Shown here piece after piece: positions 26,761 to 34,096 of a DNA stretch of 64,000 bases. The stretch comes from Candidatus Woesearchaeota archaeon. GTDB taxonomy: Archaea > Nanobdellota > Nanobdellia > Woesearchaeales > JACPBO01. The notes beneath the pieces are model-generated. The model was not told the origin of the DNA. It ran no database searches and saw only the letters and a program-made list of their open reading frames with translations. Positions within the stretch are counted from its first letter, which is position 1, and every line of letters starts with the position of its first letter. A program made the translations under genes and the position numbers. The stretch is taken from assembly GCA_030651135.1 (NCBI GenBank), contig JAUSCS010000006.1, forward strand, positions 380,851 through 444,850, written 5' to 3'.

Positions 26761-27361
26761 TTTTTTCCCATTTATTCTCAAAGCAATCTATATGCGTATT
26801 TATAAATCCCTCGCTAGAATCTTCATTACTAGTCTGCTCTTTATATCTTCGAGTATGTTCTTCATGTGGATTCCATTTTTGCACATAATTTTTCCAACTC
26901 TCTTTACTTTCGAATATCTTAACACTTCTACGATGTTCTTCTGGTTTATAATTATAAGCTACAGGAGGAATATGCTTTTTAGATTCCTCACTATCGAAAA
27001 TAAAAAATTTACACGTGTGATCCTCGTCTTCACCAACAAGTACAAGATACTTAAATTTATCAGGGTCAATCTTGCTCCATTCCCAATAAGCTCCTCCTGT
27101 TGCTCCTTTTTGTTTACGCGAATACTTGATTTCAATCTTAATATCGGGTTTTAAAAGAATATCATAAGCATACCCTCCGCCAACGTGCTCCACAGGAAAA
27201 CCTTTTTTTAATAACATGGACAAAACCTTAAATTCTGCATAGTCTCCGCCAAGCGCTTTCGGTATTTTTAGATTCTTTTGTTCATATTTTGATTCGAGTT
27301 GTTCAATTTGAGTCAATAGTTCCTCACAGTCGAGATATGATAGTTTAATTGGACTTCTCAT
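26753..27361 (-). CDS. PD-(D/E)xK nuclease-like protein
   Basis: 202 residues. GGDYAEFKVLSMLLKKGFPV, then AYDILLKPDIKIEIKYSRKQ give the E ... D ... ExK catalytic signature of restriction-type nucleases. The region after it (GGAYWEWSKIDPDKFKYLVLVGED) fits the fold's later strands. I see no methylase nearby, so it is either an orphan endonuclease or part of a defence module with the next two genes. It overlaps HAD by 4 nt. Confidence 0.7.
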   Translation of the reverse strand: MRSPIKLSYLDCEELLTQIEQLESKYEQKNLKIPKALGGDYAEFKVLSMLLKKGFPVEHVGGGYAYDILLKPDIKIEIKYSRKQKGATGGAYWEWSKIDPDKFKYLVLVGEDEDHTCKFFIFDSEESKKHIPPVAYNYKPEEHRRSVKIFESKESWKNYVQKWNPHEEHTRRYKEQTSNEDSSEGFINTHIDCFENKWEKIK

Positions 27362-28050
27362 TTTTTATCCTCAATCTTTATTTTCTCCACAACTCTCAAT
27401 ATATTTTCAATCTTCTTTATCTCATAATCCGCTTCCACAAATTCTCCCTGCTTGTGCTGATCATACCCGTATCTTGCAAGGCAGGTCTTCATTCCGGCTT
27501 CCTTTGCTCCTTTTATGTCTCTTTCAGGCCAGTCTCCGACCATTAAAACATCAGCAGCATCAACATTCAATATTTCCAGCGCCCTCTTAAAAGGAAGCGA
27601 TGACGGCTTGTGCTCATTTGTATCTTCAAAGCCAACAACAAAATCAAAAAAATCAACCAATCCAGTGGCATCTAATCGCATATATGCCTTTAATTTGGGG
27701 GCATCTGTCACAATACCGAGCTTCAGGCCTTTCTCTCTGAGCTTCAATAATGTTTCCTTTGCTTTGGAATAAGGCTTCAGGAATTTGTACTTTGTGATCA
27801 AATAAGCATTCAAAGCAGCTGCAAATGTCTTTTCAGAAAAGGCATTGTGATCCTTCAAAAACTCCTGAAAAATTGTTTCGCCTTCGATATCTTTTATATA
27901 ACGGGAAAACAATTCCTTCTCAGCTTCAACAGGATCCATCTGCAACCCAGCCTTGACCATTGCCTTTGCTGCTGCATCTGACGCTTTCTTCTTGAATTTC
28001 ATGAAATCAACCAAAGTCATGTCCAAGTCAAACAAAATTGCCTTAATCAT
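27358..28050 (-). CDS. HAD-superfamily hydrolase
   Basis: 230 residues with motif I FDLDMTLVDF, motif II region KLGIVTDAPK, and motif III/IV VLMVGDWPERDIKGAKEAGM. Likely a small-molecule phosphatase. It overlaps both neighbours by 4 nt, joining the unknown-gene cluster upstream to the nuclease module downstream. Confidence 0.9.
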   Translation of the reverse strand: MIKAILFDLDMTLVDFMKFKKKASDAAAKAMVKAGLQMDPVEAEKELFSRYIKDIEGETIFQEFLKDHNAFSEKTFAAALNAYLITKYKFLKPYSKAKETLLKLREKGLKLGIVTDAPKLKAYMRLDATGLVDFFDFVVGFEDTNEHKPSSLPFKRALEILNVDAADVLMVGDWPERDIKGAKEAGMKTCLARYGYDQHKQGEFVEADYEIKKIENILRVVEKIKIEDKK

Positions 28051-28208
28051 TTTTTCAAAACCCTCTTCACCAGCAATATCAATATGGAAAATTCAACCAA
28101 AACCAATCCAAGATTGATTTTGCCAAATAGGATCAAAATGCCTGCTGCAATCGAAAGCATCCCTGCTATTATATTGATTATATCTGTGTGTTTATAAATC
28201 TTCATCAT
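28047..28208 (-). CDS. small two-segment membrane protein
   Basis: 53 residues from MMKIYKHTDIINIIAGMLSI: two hydrophobic segments and a KRVLKK tail. A longer frame upstream would overlap the preceding gene heavily and is not favoured. ATGA overlap with the HAD gene. No family recognised. Confidence 0.55.
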   Translation of the reverse strand: MMKIYKHTDIINIIAGMLSIAAGILILFGKINLGLVLVEFSILILLVKRVLKK

Positions 28209-28330
28209 GTTTGTTTGGCGTTTTGCTTTCTCCAAAGCCAAACTCCAGCTCCAATTAAGGCCATCATCAGTATCGGGATCAAAAACACATAAATGAAAAT
28301 CCCCAACCCTATGCCTATAAACAGCCACAT
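28205..28330 (-). CDS. tiny hydrophobic protein
   Basis: 41 residues from MWLFIGIGLGIFIYVFLIPI, almost wholly hydrophobic with a basic tail WRKQNAKQT. A longer version reading back to about 28385 adds a charged helix (EILNKLKEFIKSPAG), but has no clear start codon after the upstream stop. Overlaps the next gene by 4 nt. Confidence 0.45.
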   Translation of the reverse strand: MWLFIGIGLGIFIYVFLIPILMMALIGAGVWLWRKQNAKQT

Positions 28331-28385
28331 TCCTGCAGGCGATTTAATGAATTCCTTTAACTTATTTAATATTTCGTTTTTTTGT

Positions 28386-28808
28386 TCAGTACCTTTCTTC
28401 TTTTTCAAAATACTCCTCCTCCAGGTTGCTTTTAAGCGCAAAAGCGCGCCATATTGCTTTAAAGACATTGCTATAGCTTTCACTTTGCTTTTTTATTGGA
28501 AAGCGAAGTCCGCCTCTTCCAAAAGAGCAGGATTCCAGTTCAACAGCATATTCTCCTTGTTTCCTGATTACTGCAATAAAAAACACGCCATTTGTAAAAA
28601 CAATATATTTTTTATCCCAATTTGTGGCATCAACTTCATGAGGCGGGCAGGAAAAATGATTAATAAAATGAGAATCCGCAGTTAAAGTGTCCAATATCTT
28701 TAAAATTGTTCTTTTCTTTCCGGGATTTTTCTTTATCATCCTTTTGCAGAACAAAATTAATTTGGGATTCAATCTGTCATGTTCTTTGTTCAGATCAAGA
28801 TTTTTCAT
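28386..28808 (-). CDS. unknown protein, paralogue of the gene at 29833-30240
   Basis: 140 residues from MKNLDLNKEHDRLNPKL. Shared with its paralogue: RLNPKL..C.RMI, ILK.LD..T..S, PPHE, DKKYI.FTNGV.FI, VELESC.F, FPIKK, Y.N.F.AI and a YFEK end. These conserved islands suggest a single globular alpha/beta domain. I do not recognise it. Two copies in one operon may form a heteromer. Confidence 0.7.
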   Translation of the reverse strand: MKNLDLNKEHDRLNPKLILFCKRMIKKNPGKKRTILKILDTLTADSHFINHFSCPPHEVDATNWDKKYIVFTNGVFFIAVIRKQGEYAVELESCSFGRGGLRFPIKKQSESYSNVFKAIWRAFALKSNLEEEYFEKEERY

Positions 28809-28809
28809 T

Positions 28810-29160
28810 TTACCCGCCCCTTCCTGCAAAGCATTTCTTCACTTCTTCTTTAAACAGATCAAAAACTGGCTTTTTCAGCTTTATTTTTATTGGTTCATTT
28901 ATTGTTTCCAAGCCGTCTCTTTTATCATTGCAGTAAACTTCCATTGTGCTTGTTGCTGCATCATAATCCATATCGCAGCCAATGTACTCAGGATAATGCT
29001 CAATCACATAGCTTTTGATGAATTTGTCATCATTAATGTCAAGATTCTTCATAACATTGCCGTTAACTGCGCCATATACAAGGAAGCCTATCAGAGTTCC
29101 AGCTAAAAGCAGGCCCATGACGGCTACAACATCATCTTTATCTTCATTTTTTCCTTTCAT
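28810..29160 (-). CDS. single-pass membrane protein of the unknown cluster
   Basis: 116 residues: short acidic cytosolic start, one membrane segment (VVAVMGLLLAGTLIGFLVYG) and an extracytoplasmic domain with three cysteines (IGCDMDY, EVYCNDKR, KKCFAG). Overlaps the upstream gene by 4 nt. Family not recognised. Confidence 0.6.
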   Translation of the reverse strand: MKGKNEDKDDVVAVMGLLLAGTLIGFLVYGAVNGNVMKNLDINDDKFIKSYVIEHYPEYIGCDMDYDAATSTMEVYCNDKRDGLETINEPIKIKLKKPVFDLFKEEVKKCFAGRGG

Positions 29161-29825
29161 TTTACCGCCATCAAGCTCAGCTGCAATTTATCAACATCAT
29201 CAATCTTGTATGCAAATGATGTCTTTCCGCTCTTTGGGAGATATTTTAACGCATAAGTCCATACATAGTCAAGCTCGTCAAACGTAGTTTCTTTATTGCC
29301 TGTTAAAATCAGTATTGCATTATTCATTCCCTTGAGTTTAGACTTCATCAGCTTATCAACATCATTGCTGCCAAAGTCGCCTATTTCAGCAGAATAAAAC
29401 TTTGCTTTCCTGGCGTTATTTGTTATCATCTTGAAATCTTCCAAGCTGAGATTAATTAATATATTCCCGTAAATTGCATTGAATATAGCCGAATAATATA
29501 TATTGTCGATCTTATGTTTTTCAAGAAATTGCTTTATATTCCTGATATTGTAATCTTTTGTTTTACCAGCGCCATAGAGTTGGTCAATCCTTTTTTCAAT
29601 TTTGCATCTTATTGCATGTTTAAACACAGTCAACAGCCTTTCAACATCCTCTTTAACTCTGAAATTTATTCTGTTTACGTTAACAGCAAGTGTTCGCAAT
29701 TTATAGTAATCTGATGATTTATTTATCAGATCCCAGTAAGGCTTAATTATGTTCGTTATATCCTTGGCTATTTTCGGATTGACTTTGCTTTTATACCTGC
29801 AAATATAATGCCTGTTATTTTTCAT
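29157..29825 (-). CDS. unknown protein with possible FtsZ/tubulin-like C-terminal domain
   Basis: 222 residues from MKNNRHYICRYKSKVNPKIA. The second half resembles the FtsZ C-terminal domain by eye: NILINLSLEDFKMITNNARK (compare INVDFADVKxVM), NAILILTGNKETTFDELDYV (compare VLVNITGGxDLTLxEV) and an ending FAYKIDDVDKLQLSLMAV (compare GxxIDExLxDxVxVTVIA). The first half lacks any GGGTGTG nucleotide loop, so it would not bind GTP normally. This is a visual inference that structure prediction would settle. Start chosen because the longer frame overlaps the upstream gene. Confidence 0.5.
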   Translation of the reverse strand: MKNNRHYICRYKSKVNPKIAKDITNIIKPYWDLINKSSDYYKLRTLAVNVNRINFRVKEDVERLLTVFKHAIRCKIEKRIDQLYGAGKTKDYNIRNIKQFLEKHKIDNIYYSAIFNAIYGNILINLSLEDFKMITNNARKAKFYSAEIGDFGSNDVDKLMKSKLKGMNNAILILTGNKETTFDELDYVWTYALKYLPKSGKTSFAYKIDDVDKLQLSLMAVK

Positions 29826-29832
29826 TTTAACC

Positions 29833-30240
29833 TCATTTTTCAAAATAATCGCCTTCCAGCATTCCATTAAGCATAAATACCTCAAATATCGCTTCAAATA
29901 TGTTCGTATAAGTTTTTCTTGTCTTTTTTATGGGAAACTGCAGCTTTCCTTTTTTGAAATAGCATGATTCCAGCTCAACCACATACTTGCCCTTTTTCTC
30001 AGCCATTTCGATAAAGTATACGCCGTTTGTGAAAAGAATGTATTTTTTATCATAGTTCTCAACCATGAATTCGTGCGGCGGATTTGAAAAAGGGAAAAAA
30101 TAAGACTGCTTTGTAATTTCATCCAGCACTTTCAGTATGGGTTTTTTGTCAGACGGCTTCCGTATTATCATCCTTTCACACATACGCAGCAGCTTGGGAT
30201 TCAGCCTGCCATAGGTTTTGCTCAGATCAGGGTATTCCAT
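29833..30240 (-). CDS. unknown protein, paralogue of the gene at 28386-28808
   Basis: 135 residues. LSKTYGRLNPKLLRMCERMI, NPPHEFMVENYDKKYILFTN and KYVVELESCYFKKGKLQFPI align along the whole length with the copy downstream; no gaps are obvious. Conserved residues are polar or aromatic on predicted strands. Function unknown. Confidence 0.7.
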   Translation of the reverse strand: MEYPDLSKTYGRLNPKLLRMCERMIIRKPSDKKPILKVLDEITKQSYFFPFSNPPHEFMVENYDKKYILFTNGVYFIEMAEKKGKYVVELESCYFKKGKLQFPIKKTRKTYTNIFEAIFEVFMLNGMLEGDYFEK

Positions 30241-30241
30241 T

Positions 30242-30442
30242 TTAGTTTATATAATCCGGAACATCTTCAGTTATCGGAATATCATTGTCAAAATACCTTT
30301 TCACTTCAAGCAGATCGATCTTTTTCCTGTTTTTCTTGACGCCTATTGTAAATACAACTGTGTCACCCATCAGCTTCTGTATCTTTCTCATTTTCAGAGC
30401 CATTTCGTCCTTTTTCCCTGTATCCTGGTTTTTCTCCTTCAT
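30242..30442 (-). CDS. small hypothetical protein
   Basis: 66 residues: basic N-terminal helix (KKDEMALKMRKIQKLMGD) and a strand-rich second half (VVFTIGVKKNRKKIDLLEVK). Start overlaps the preceding small gene by 4 nt (ATGA) and it ends 1 nt before the next. No family recognised. Confidence 0.55.
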   Translation of the reverse strand: MKEKNQDTGKKDEMALKMRKIQKLMGDTVVFTIGVKKNRKKIDLLEVKRYFDNDIPITEDVPDYIN

Positions 30443-30594
30443 TTTTTCACCTCTTTCCTAAGCCTTTTCTGCCCCTTTTTGCAGAAATCAAAAAGCATTT
30501 TCCTGCCTTTCTCATCAAATTTCTCGCATCCGATGCTGGTGTAAAGCTTGATCTCATTGCCGCAGCGGCACATTGTTCTTATTTTGAGCCTCAT
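30439..30594 (-). CDS. very small Cys-containing protein
   Basis: 51 residues read directly from the sequence: begins MRLKIRTMCRCGNEIKLY and ends RLRKEVKK. The start overlaps the upstream stop (TAATG) and the stop overlaps the next start (ATGA), so it fits exactly in the operon. The CRCG pair plus a later CEK and FCKK could hold zinc. Function unknown. Confidence 0.6.
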   Translation of the reverse strand: MRLKIRTMCRCGNEIKLYTSIGCEKFDEKGRKMLFDFCKKGQKRLRKEVKK

Positions 30595-31205
30595 TAAAAC
30601 ATCACCCTAAGCAGGGGTTTTCCATTCATCTTTATTTTTTCAATAAAGAAATTTTTAGAGGAATCATCATCAAAGCACTCATCTGGCCTGTAACGGACTG
30701 ATCCTTGCCGCAGCAGCAGATCAACAGCTTTCGAATATAAGTGAAGCTCCAAGCGGTGTATATTGTCCTCTTTTAGCTTTTTAACAAATAATTTCAGCAG
30801 CTCCTTCTCATCAATGTACACAGTATCAACTCTCTTTTTCTTTTGCTGCTCAGTATTGAACTGGTTGTCTTCCCAAAAAAAAGAATTAACATTGTTTGTA
30901 TTTTCCAAATCCACAATAGCTGCTCTGAGATAGTCAAGGTATTTGTTCAGTAAAAATCTGTCGTGCCCCTTCATATCATCTCTTCTGTGCATAACCATCA
31001 GCATCTTAACTTTTTGGTCGCCGTACTTCATAGCCATGATCTCCTCTGCGCTTCTAAGTGCCTTTTCATCATTAAGCCCTTTCTTCAGGCATTTGCCGCA
31101 TGTCATTGCCTGCTTGTTCTTTTCATCATGCTTGTAATAAGTCTTGCAGTGAGCGCAGAAGAATTTTTCAGTCTTGTTTTTTGCTTTCATTTTTCCTCGA
31201 ATCAT
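30594..31205 (-). CDS. unknown protein with N-terminal zinc ribbon
   Basis: 203 residues. FFCAHCKTYYKHDE ... MTCGKCLKK is a four-cysteine ribbon near residues 14-40; the rest is helical, rich in charged residues, ending MNGKPLLRVMF. The ribbon resembles those in the gene at 31746-32255, so the proteins may share a partner. An alternative start is five codons downstream (MKAKNK). Confidence 0.6.
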   Translation of the reverse strand: MIRGKMKAKNKTEKFFCAHCKTYYKHDEKNKQAMTCGKCLKKGLNDEKALRSAEEIMAMKYGDQKVKMLMVMHRRDDMKGHDRFLLNKYLDYLRAAIVDLENTNNVNSFFWEDNQFNTEQQKKKRVDTVYIDEKELLKLFVKKLKEDNIHRLELHLYSKAVDLLLRQGSVRYRPDECFDDDSSKNFFIEKIKMNGKPLLRVMF

Positions 31206-31354
31206 ATTATCTCTATTATCTCTTCCTCTTTCTGTTTCATTATTTCCCTGATAACCAAAAATGCTTCCTTCTTCTCCACAGAATCAATAGTGTTCAAAAA
31301 TTCAATGGTGTTGTTCAACAAATTCTTTAATTTCACTATATTTTCAGATTTCAT
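31202..31354 (-). CDS. very small acidic helical protein
   Basis: 50 residues: begins MKSENIVKLKNLLNNTIEFL and ends REIMKQKEEEIIEII, a likely helical hairpin. Preceded by GAGGTGG about 6 nt before the ATG, and overlapping the following start by 3-4 nt. No family recognised. Confidence 0.55.
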   Translation of the reverse strand: MKSENIVKLKNLLNNTIEFLNTIDSVEKKEAFLVIREIMKQKEEEIIEII

Positions 31355-31452
31355 TTTCCACCTCTTTCCTCATTCTGTTTTTGGGCGATTTTCAGAGCCC
31401 TGCACGTATTTATTTTAATCCAATCTTCACAGCTATTAACTGCTGAATGCAT
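31351..31452 (-). CDS. possible very small protein bridging two genes
   Basis: 33 residues: MHSAVNSCEDWIKINTCRAL then KIAQKQNEERGGK. It begins inside the end of the HTH gene and its stop overlaps the next start (ATGA). Support rests only on the perfect fit in a chain of overlapping genes. Confidence 0.35.
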   Translation of the reverse strand: MHSAVNSCEDWIKINTCRALKIAQKQNEERGGK

Positions 31453-31753
31453 CATTTAATCCTCCGTCAAGCTGCTTGATCGCTTTTTCAAAGAACTCTG
31501 CTGCGCTCTTGGCATCAAGAAGCTCTTTCTTCAGCTTTACAACATTAACCCATTTCCTGCCCCTTGCATTGCTGGATTTCTTCTGCTTCACTTCAACAAG
31601 ATCTTTATTGTAAAGATGCGAAGCATACCTGCTTACTGTGTTCAGATGGAATCCAGTCTGCTCAGAGATCTGCTTATATGTCAGCCCTTCAGGATGCATG
31701 CAAAGCGCAACTAAAAGCTTGAATGGAAGTTTTATTTTTTCCGATTTAATCAT
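31436..31753 (-). CDS. winged-helix DNA-binding protein
   Basis: 105 residues from MIKSEKIKLPFKLLVALCMH. LTYKQISEQTGFHLNTVSRY is a clear helix-turn-helix and YNKDLVEVKQKKSSNARGRK the wing. It may regulate its own operon. The start overlaps the upstream stop by 8 nt. C-terminal helix could dimerise. Confidence 0.7.
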   Translation of the reverse strand: MIKSEKIKLPFKLLVALCMHPEGLTYKQISEQTGFHLNTVSRYASHLYNKDLVEVKQKKSSNARGRKWVNVVKLKKELLDAKSAAEFFEKAIKQLDGGLNDAFSS

Positions 31754-32255
31754 CTTTATCATCCTCTTTCTCATAATCCTCGTCATCAGGATTAAAACAT
31801 TCTTCAAATTTATGGCCTTCTGGACAGCTAACTGCTATGCCCTCATCAGTATTTTCTGCTTTGCAGCTTTCTTTTTTGTAAAACTTATCACAATCTGTGC
31901 AGAAGTAAAGGGTTCTCTCATTACCATATATTTGATTCGTTCCTCTTTGTTCATACCACCTATGCCCTTTAGGGCATGTAATATCTACCGGGAGGTCTAT
32001 CGCGTCGCTTTCAAAGCGGCATTGCTTATGCCTATAATATACTCCGCATTCTGAGCAGAAACAATAGTTTGGTTTGGATTTTAAAATTTGTTTGGAGCTA
32101 TCAAGCCGGTCCCTTTTATCTTCAATCACTTCATACCTTTCATCAAGCTTTTCAATTTCATCATCGATCTTCTTTATTTTTTTTGATAGTTCAGGGTCAA
32201 TCATTTCTGCGCCCTTGGTTTTTGCCATTTCCTCTTCTTTCTTTTTTTCTCTCAT
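31746..32255 (-). CDS. protein with coiled coil and two zinc-ribbon-like motifs; first gene of unknown cluster
   Basis: 169 residues. Residues about 20-55 are coiled-coil-like (SKKIKKIDDEIEKLDERYEV). Two similar ribbons follow: YCFCSECGVYYRHKQCRF ... CPKGH and YFCTDCDKFYKKESCKA ... CPEGH, so an internal duplication. The tail is acidic. AGGAGGCG lies just before the ATG. It opens the operon that runs toward 24.5 kb. Function unknown. Confidence 0.65.
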   Translation of the reverse strand: MREKKKEEEMAKTKGAEMIDPELSKKIKKIDDEIEKLDERYEVIEDKRDRLDSSKQILKSKPNYCFCSECGVYYRHKQCRFESDAIDLPVDITCPKGHRWYEQRGTNQIYGNERTLYFCTDCDKFYKKESCKAENTDEGIAVSCPEGHKFEECFNPDDEDYEKEDDKDD

Positions 32256-32279
32256 TTTTTTCGCCTCCTAAATGATATG

Positions 32280-32375
32280 AAGAGGGGCATTATTCATAAA
32301 TGTTTCCATAAAAAAATAAGAAGTTTCCAATAAAAAGTGGAAATGTATACTTCAAAACAATAATCTTTAAATACT
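32280..32375. promoter_or_regulatory. divergent promoter region with TTTCCA operator-like boxes
   Basis: Between the zinc-ribbon gene and the CARF gene lie GTTTCCATAAAAA and GTTTCCAATAAAAAGTGGAAA; the latter contains an inverted repeat TTTCCA-N8-TGGAAA. TTTAAATA (about 32367-32374) is 26 nt before the CARF ATG, fitting a leaderless transcript. The boxes are good candidates for binding by the CARF-wHTH protein. Confidence 0.55.
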
Positions 32376-32393
32376 GGCATAATTATCCTATAT

Positions 32394-33002
32394 ATGAAAA
32401 TGCCAACAACATTAATATCAACAATCCATAAAGGCGATGCAGTTGAAATTGCAGTCTATAAGTTCTCTCCTGACAAGCTCATTCTGCTGGATTCAAAGAC
32501 AGCAGATCCAACGAAGAAAGCAGGCATAGAAAGGATAAAGAGCAAATTCAAAAGAATAGATGTGGCTGTTGAAAAGATTGAAATTTACAATATTCCTGAG
32601 ATTGTAGCAAGGGTGTGTCAGCTGATTGATGATGAAGCAAAGCTTGGGAATGAGATAATCATCCATATTTCTGAATCAAGAAAAACGCAGAGCATTGCTT
32701 CAATGTTCGCTGGATTTATCAAAAAAGACAAGATAAAAGGCATTTATTACATTGAGGAGGAAACAGCTGATCTTGTTCCTATGCCTCTGCTTGATTTCAA
32801 GCTCAATAATACAAAAACAGCCATTTTGAAGGCAATTAAAGCCGGATCTAAAACACCAAGGCAGATTCTTAAAAAAGTCAGCAAATCAACTGCGATGGTT
32901 TATGCGCATATAAAAGATCTGAAAAAAGACGGCTATATTAAAGAAGGGGAGGAGCTTGCGCTTACTCCGTCAGGAGAGATCTGCGCGCTTCAGCCGCAAT
33001 AG
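32394..33002 (+). CDS. CARF-wHTH transcription regulator (Csa3/HFX_2341-like)
   Basis: 202 residues. The N-terminal 130 form a Rossmann-like CARF domain (ending with NEIIIHISESRKTQSIASMF, GIYYIEEETADLVPMP). The C-terminal 60 are a winged helix (TPRQILKKVSKSTAMVYAHI, LTPSGEICAL). CARF proteins sense cyclic oligonucleotides made during CRISPR type III or related responses. No CRISPR array or cas gene is in the window, so the ligand source is unknown. It is divergent from a long operon of unknown small genes. Confidence 0.75.
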   Translation: MKMPTTLISTIHKGDAVEIAVYKFSPDKLILLDSKTADPTKKAGIERIKSKFKRIDVAVEKIEIYNIPEIVARVCQLIDDEAKLGNEIIIHISESRKTQSIASMFAGFIKKDKIKGIYYIEEETADLVPMPLLDFKLNNTKTAILKAIKAGSKTPRQILKKVSKSTAMVYAHIKDLKKDGYIKEGEELALTPSGEICALQPQ

Positions 33003-33004
33003 AA

Positions 33005-33313
33005 ATGAAATCGAAAATAAGATATCTTTATGTTTTTTCAGCCTTGTTTATTTTTGATGTAATAACCACGCTGATCAATAATCCCGCCAGCGAGATAAAT
33101 CCGATTATAAAAGCCCTCTGGCTGAAAAACCCGCTTTATATGTTATTGTTCAAGCTGTTTCTTTTGCTCATCATAGCAGGCGCATATGCCTTTGCATTGA
33201 AATTTGGGACAACAAGGCAGATCAATACTTTCCACAATGTGCTGAAGATTGGAATTGTGGCTTATGTGATAATTGCGATTCTCAATATATTGAATTTTGT
33301 GAATGTGTTTTGA
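33005..33313 (+). CDS. DUF5658-like small membrane protein
   Basis: 102 residues, three hydrophobic segments. YVFSALFIFDVITTLI and NPIIKALWLKNPLYMLLFKL match the DUF5658 pattern (D..TT, N...L...P). It begins 2 nt after the CARF gene, so they are co-transcribed. Role unknown. Confidence 0.65.
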   Translation: MKSKIRYLYVFSALFIFDVITTLINNPASEINPIIKALWLKNPLYMLLFKLFLLLIIAGAYAFALKFGTTRQINTFHNVLKIGIVAYVIIAILNILNFVNVF

Positions 33314-33337
33314 TTCGGAATATTTTCAATAAGAAAA

Positions 33338-33754
33338 TCACTTAACAATCTCGCCCAAAACCCTGACAAAATCCTTTGATTTCTCCAAAGGTATGGAAAA
33401 AGAGCTTTCAAACTGCCATTTGCCATCCTTCAGCTTGCTTTTTTTGATCAATAAGAACTTATCTTTTTCTGTTTGAATTATGTTAAACCAGATGATCTTA
33501 TCATCAAACCTTAATTTATCTGACTTCAGTGTTTTATAAATATGCGGATAATAAACCCTTACAGGGCCATGCTCCCTTACATACAGCTCATTTTCCCTGA
33601 CTAATAGCTGCAAATGCTTTTCCAATGTCTTTCTGCTTATCTTCGTGGCTTTTTCTATATCTGTTGTTGTCAATCCTTCTGTATGTGTTTTGAAGAAGGT
33701 TAGAAGCCTGTCATGGATTTCCTGCTCTTTCTGGAAAGGTGATAGATTGGTCAT
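33338..33754 (-). CDS. helix-turn-helix transcription regulator
   Basis: 138 residues from MTNLSPFQKEQEIHDRLLTF. LTTTDIEKATKISRKTLEKH is the recognition helix region and LYVREHGPVRVYYP the wing; the C-terminal part has an alternating strand pattern. A perfect inverted repeat CACTG-GACA-CAGTG at 33759-33772 lies just before the start codon, probably its autoregulatory operator. It is divergent from a small gene with a long leader. Confidence 0.7.
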   Translation of the reverse strand: MTNLSPFQKEQEIHDRLLTFFKTHTEGLTTTDIEKATKISRKTLEKHLQLLVRENELYVREHGPVRVYYPHIYKTLKSDKLRFDDKIIWFNIIQTEKDKFLLIKKSKLKDGKWQFESSFSIPLEKSKDFVRVLGEIVK

Positions 33755-33789
33755 TTTGCACTGGACACAGTGGACAACTGTGGGCACAA

Positions 33790-33934
33790 CCCTTATATAT
33801 ATGTTTTGGTACTAAGGCTGATATACTGACTAAAAGCGGGAAAGCCGAAGTAACAGCTTTGCTGAAGGTTTTTCCCTACCTTTTTGTTGGTGCCTCGATT
33901 GAAATAAGAACCGAACAGGAAAGAGGTGAGGAAA
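33790..33934 (+). promoter_or_regulatory. TATA region and long leader of the 53-residue gene
   Basis: CCTTATATATATG at 33791-33803 is a symmetrical TATA element that could serve both directions. It is followed by roughly 105 nt of mostly non-coding leader before the next ATG, with local pairing such as AAGGT-ttttccct-ACCTT. Leaders this long are rare in the neighbourhood. I matched it to no known riboswitch. Confidence 0.35.
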
Positions 33935-34096
33935 ATGAGCATAAAATGGGAAGTAAGTATAATAGAATTAAAAGAAAATGGGAAAAAGTATAAGGTAACA
34001 AGGAGAATGCCCGATATGAATATTGCAGAGACGAAGGTGTTTGATTCTAAGGAAGATGCTATTGCACAGTTTGAAGAATGGACTCGTCTAACTTAG
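33935..34096 (+). CDS. small hypothetical protein
   Basis: 53 residues: MSIKWEVSIIELKENGKKYK, then a helix ending DAIAQFEEWTRLT. GAGGTGAGG lies about 4 nt before the ATG, a strong ribosome binding site. Strand-strand-helix pattern, no family recognised. The 3' end overlaps the convergent phosphatase-like gene by 38 nt. Confidence 0.55.
   Translation: MSIKWEVSIIELKENGKKYKVTRRMPDMNIAETKVFDSKEDAIAQFEEWTRLT

Noticed and set aside
33739-33993. Plus-strand 84-residue frame over the leader at 33.8 kb
   Set aside because: It crosses the TATA region and the start of the 53-residue gene, which has a far better ribosome binding site.
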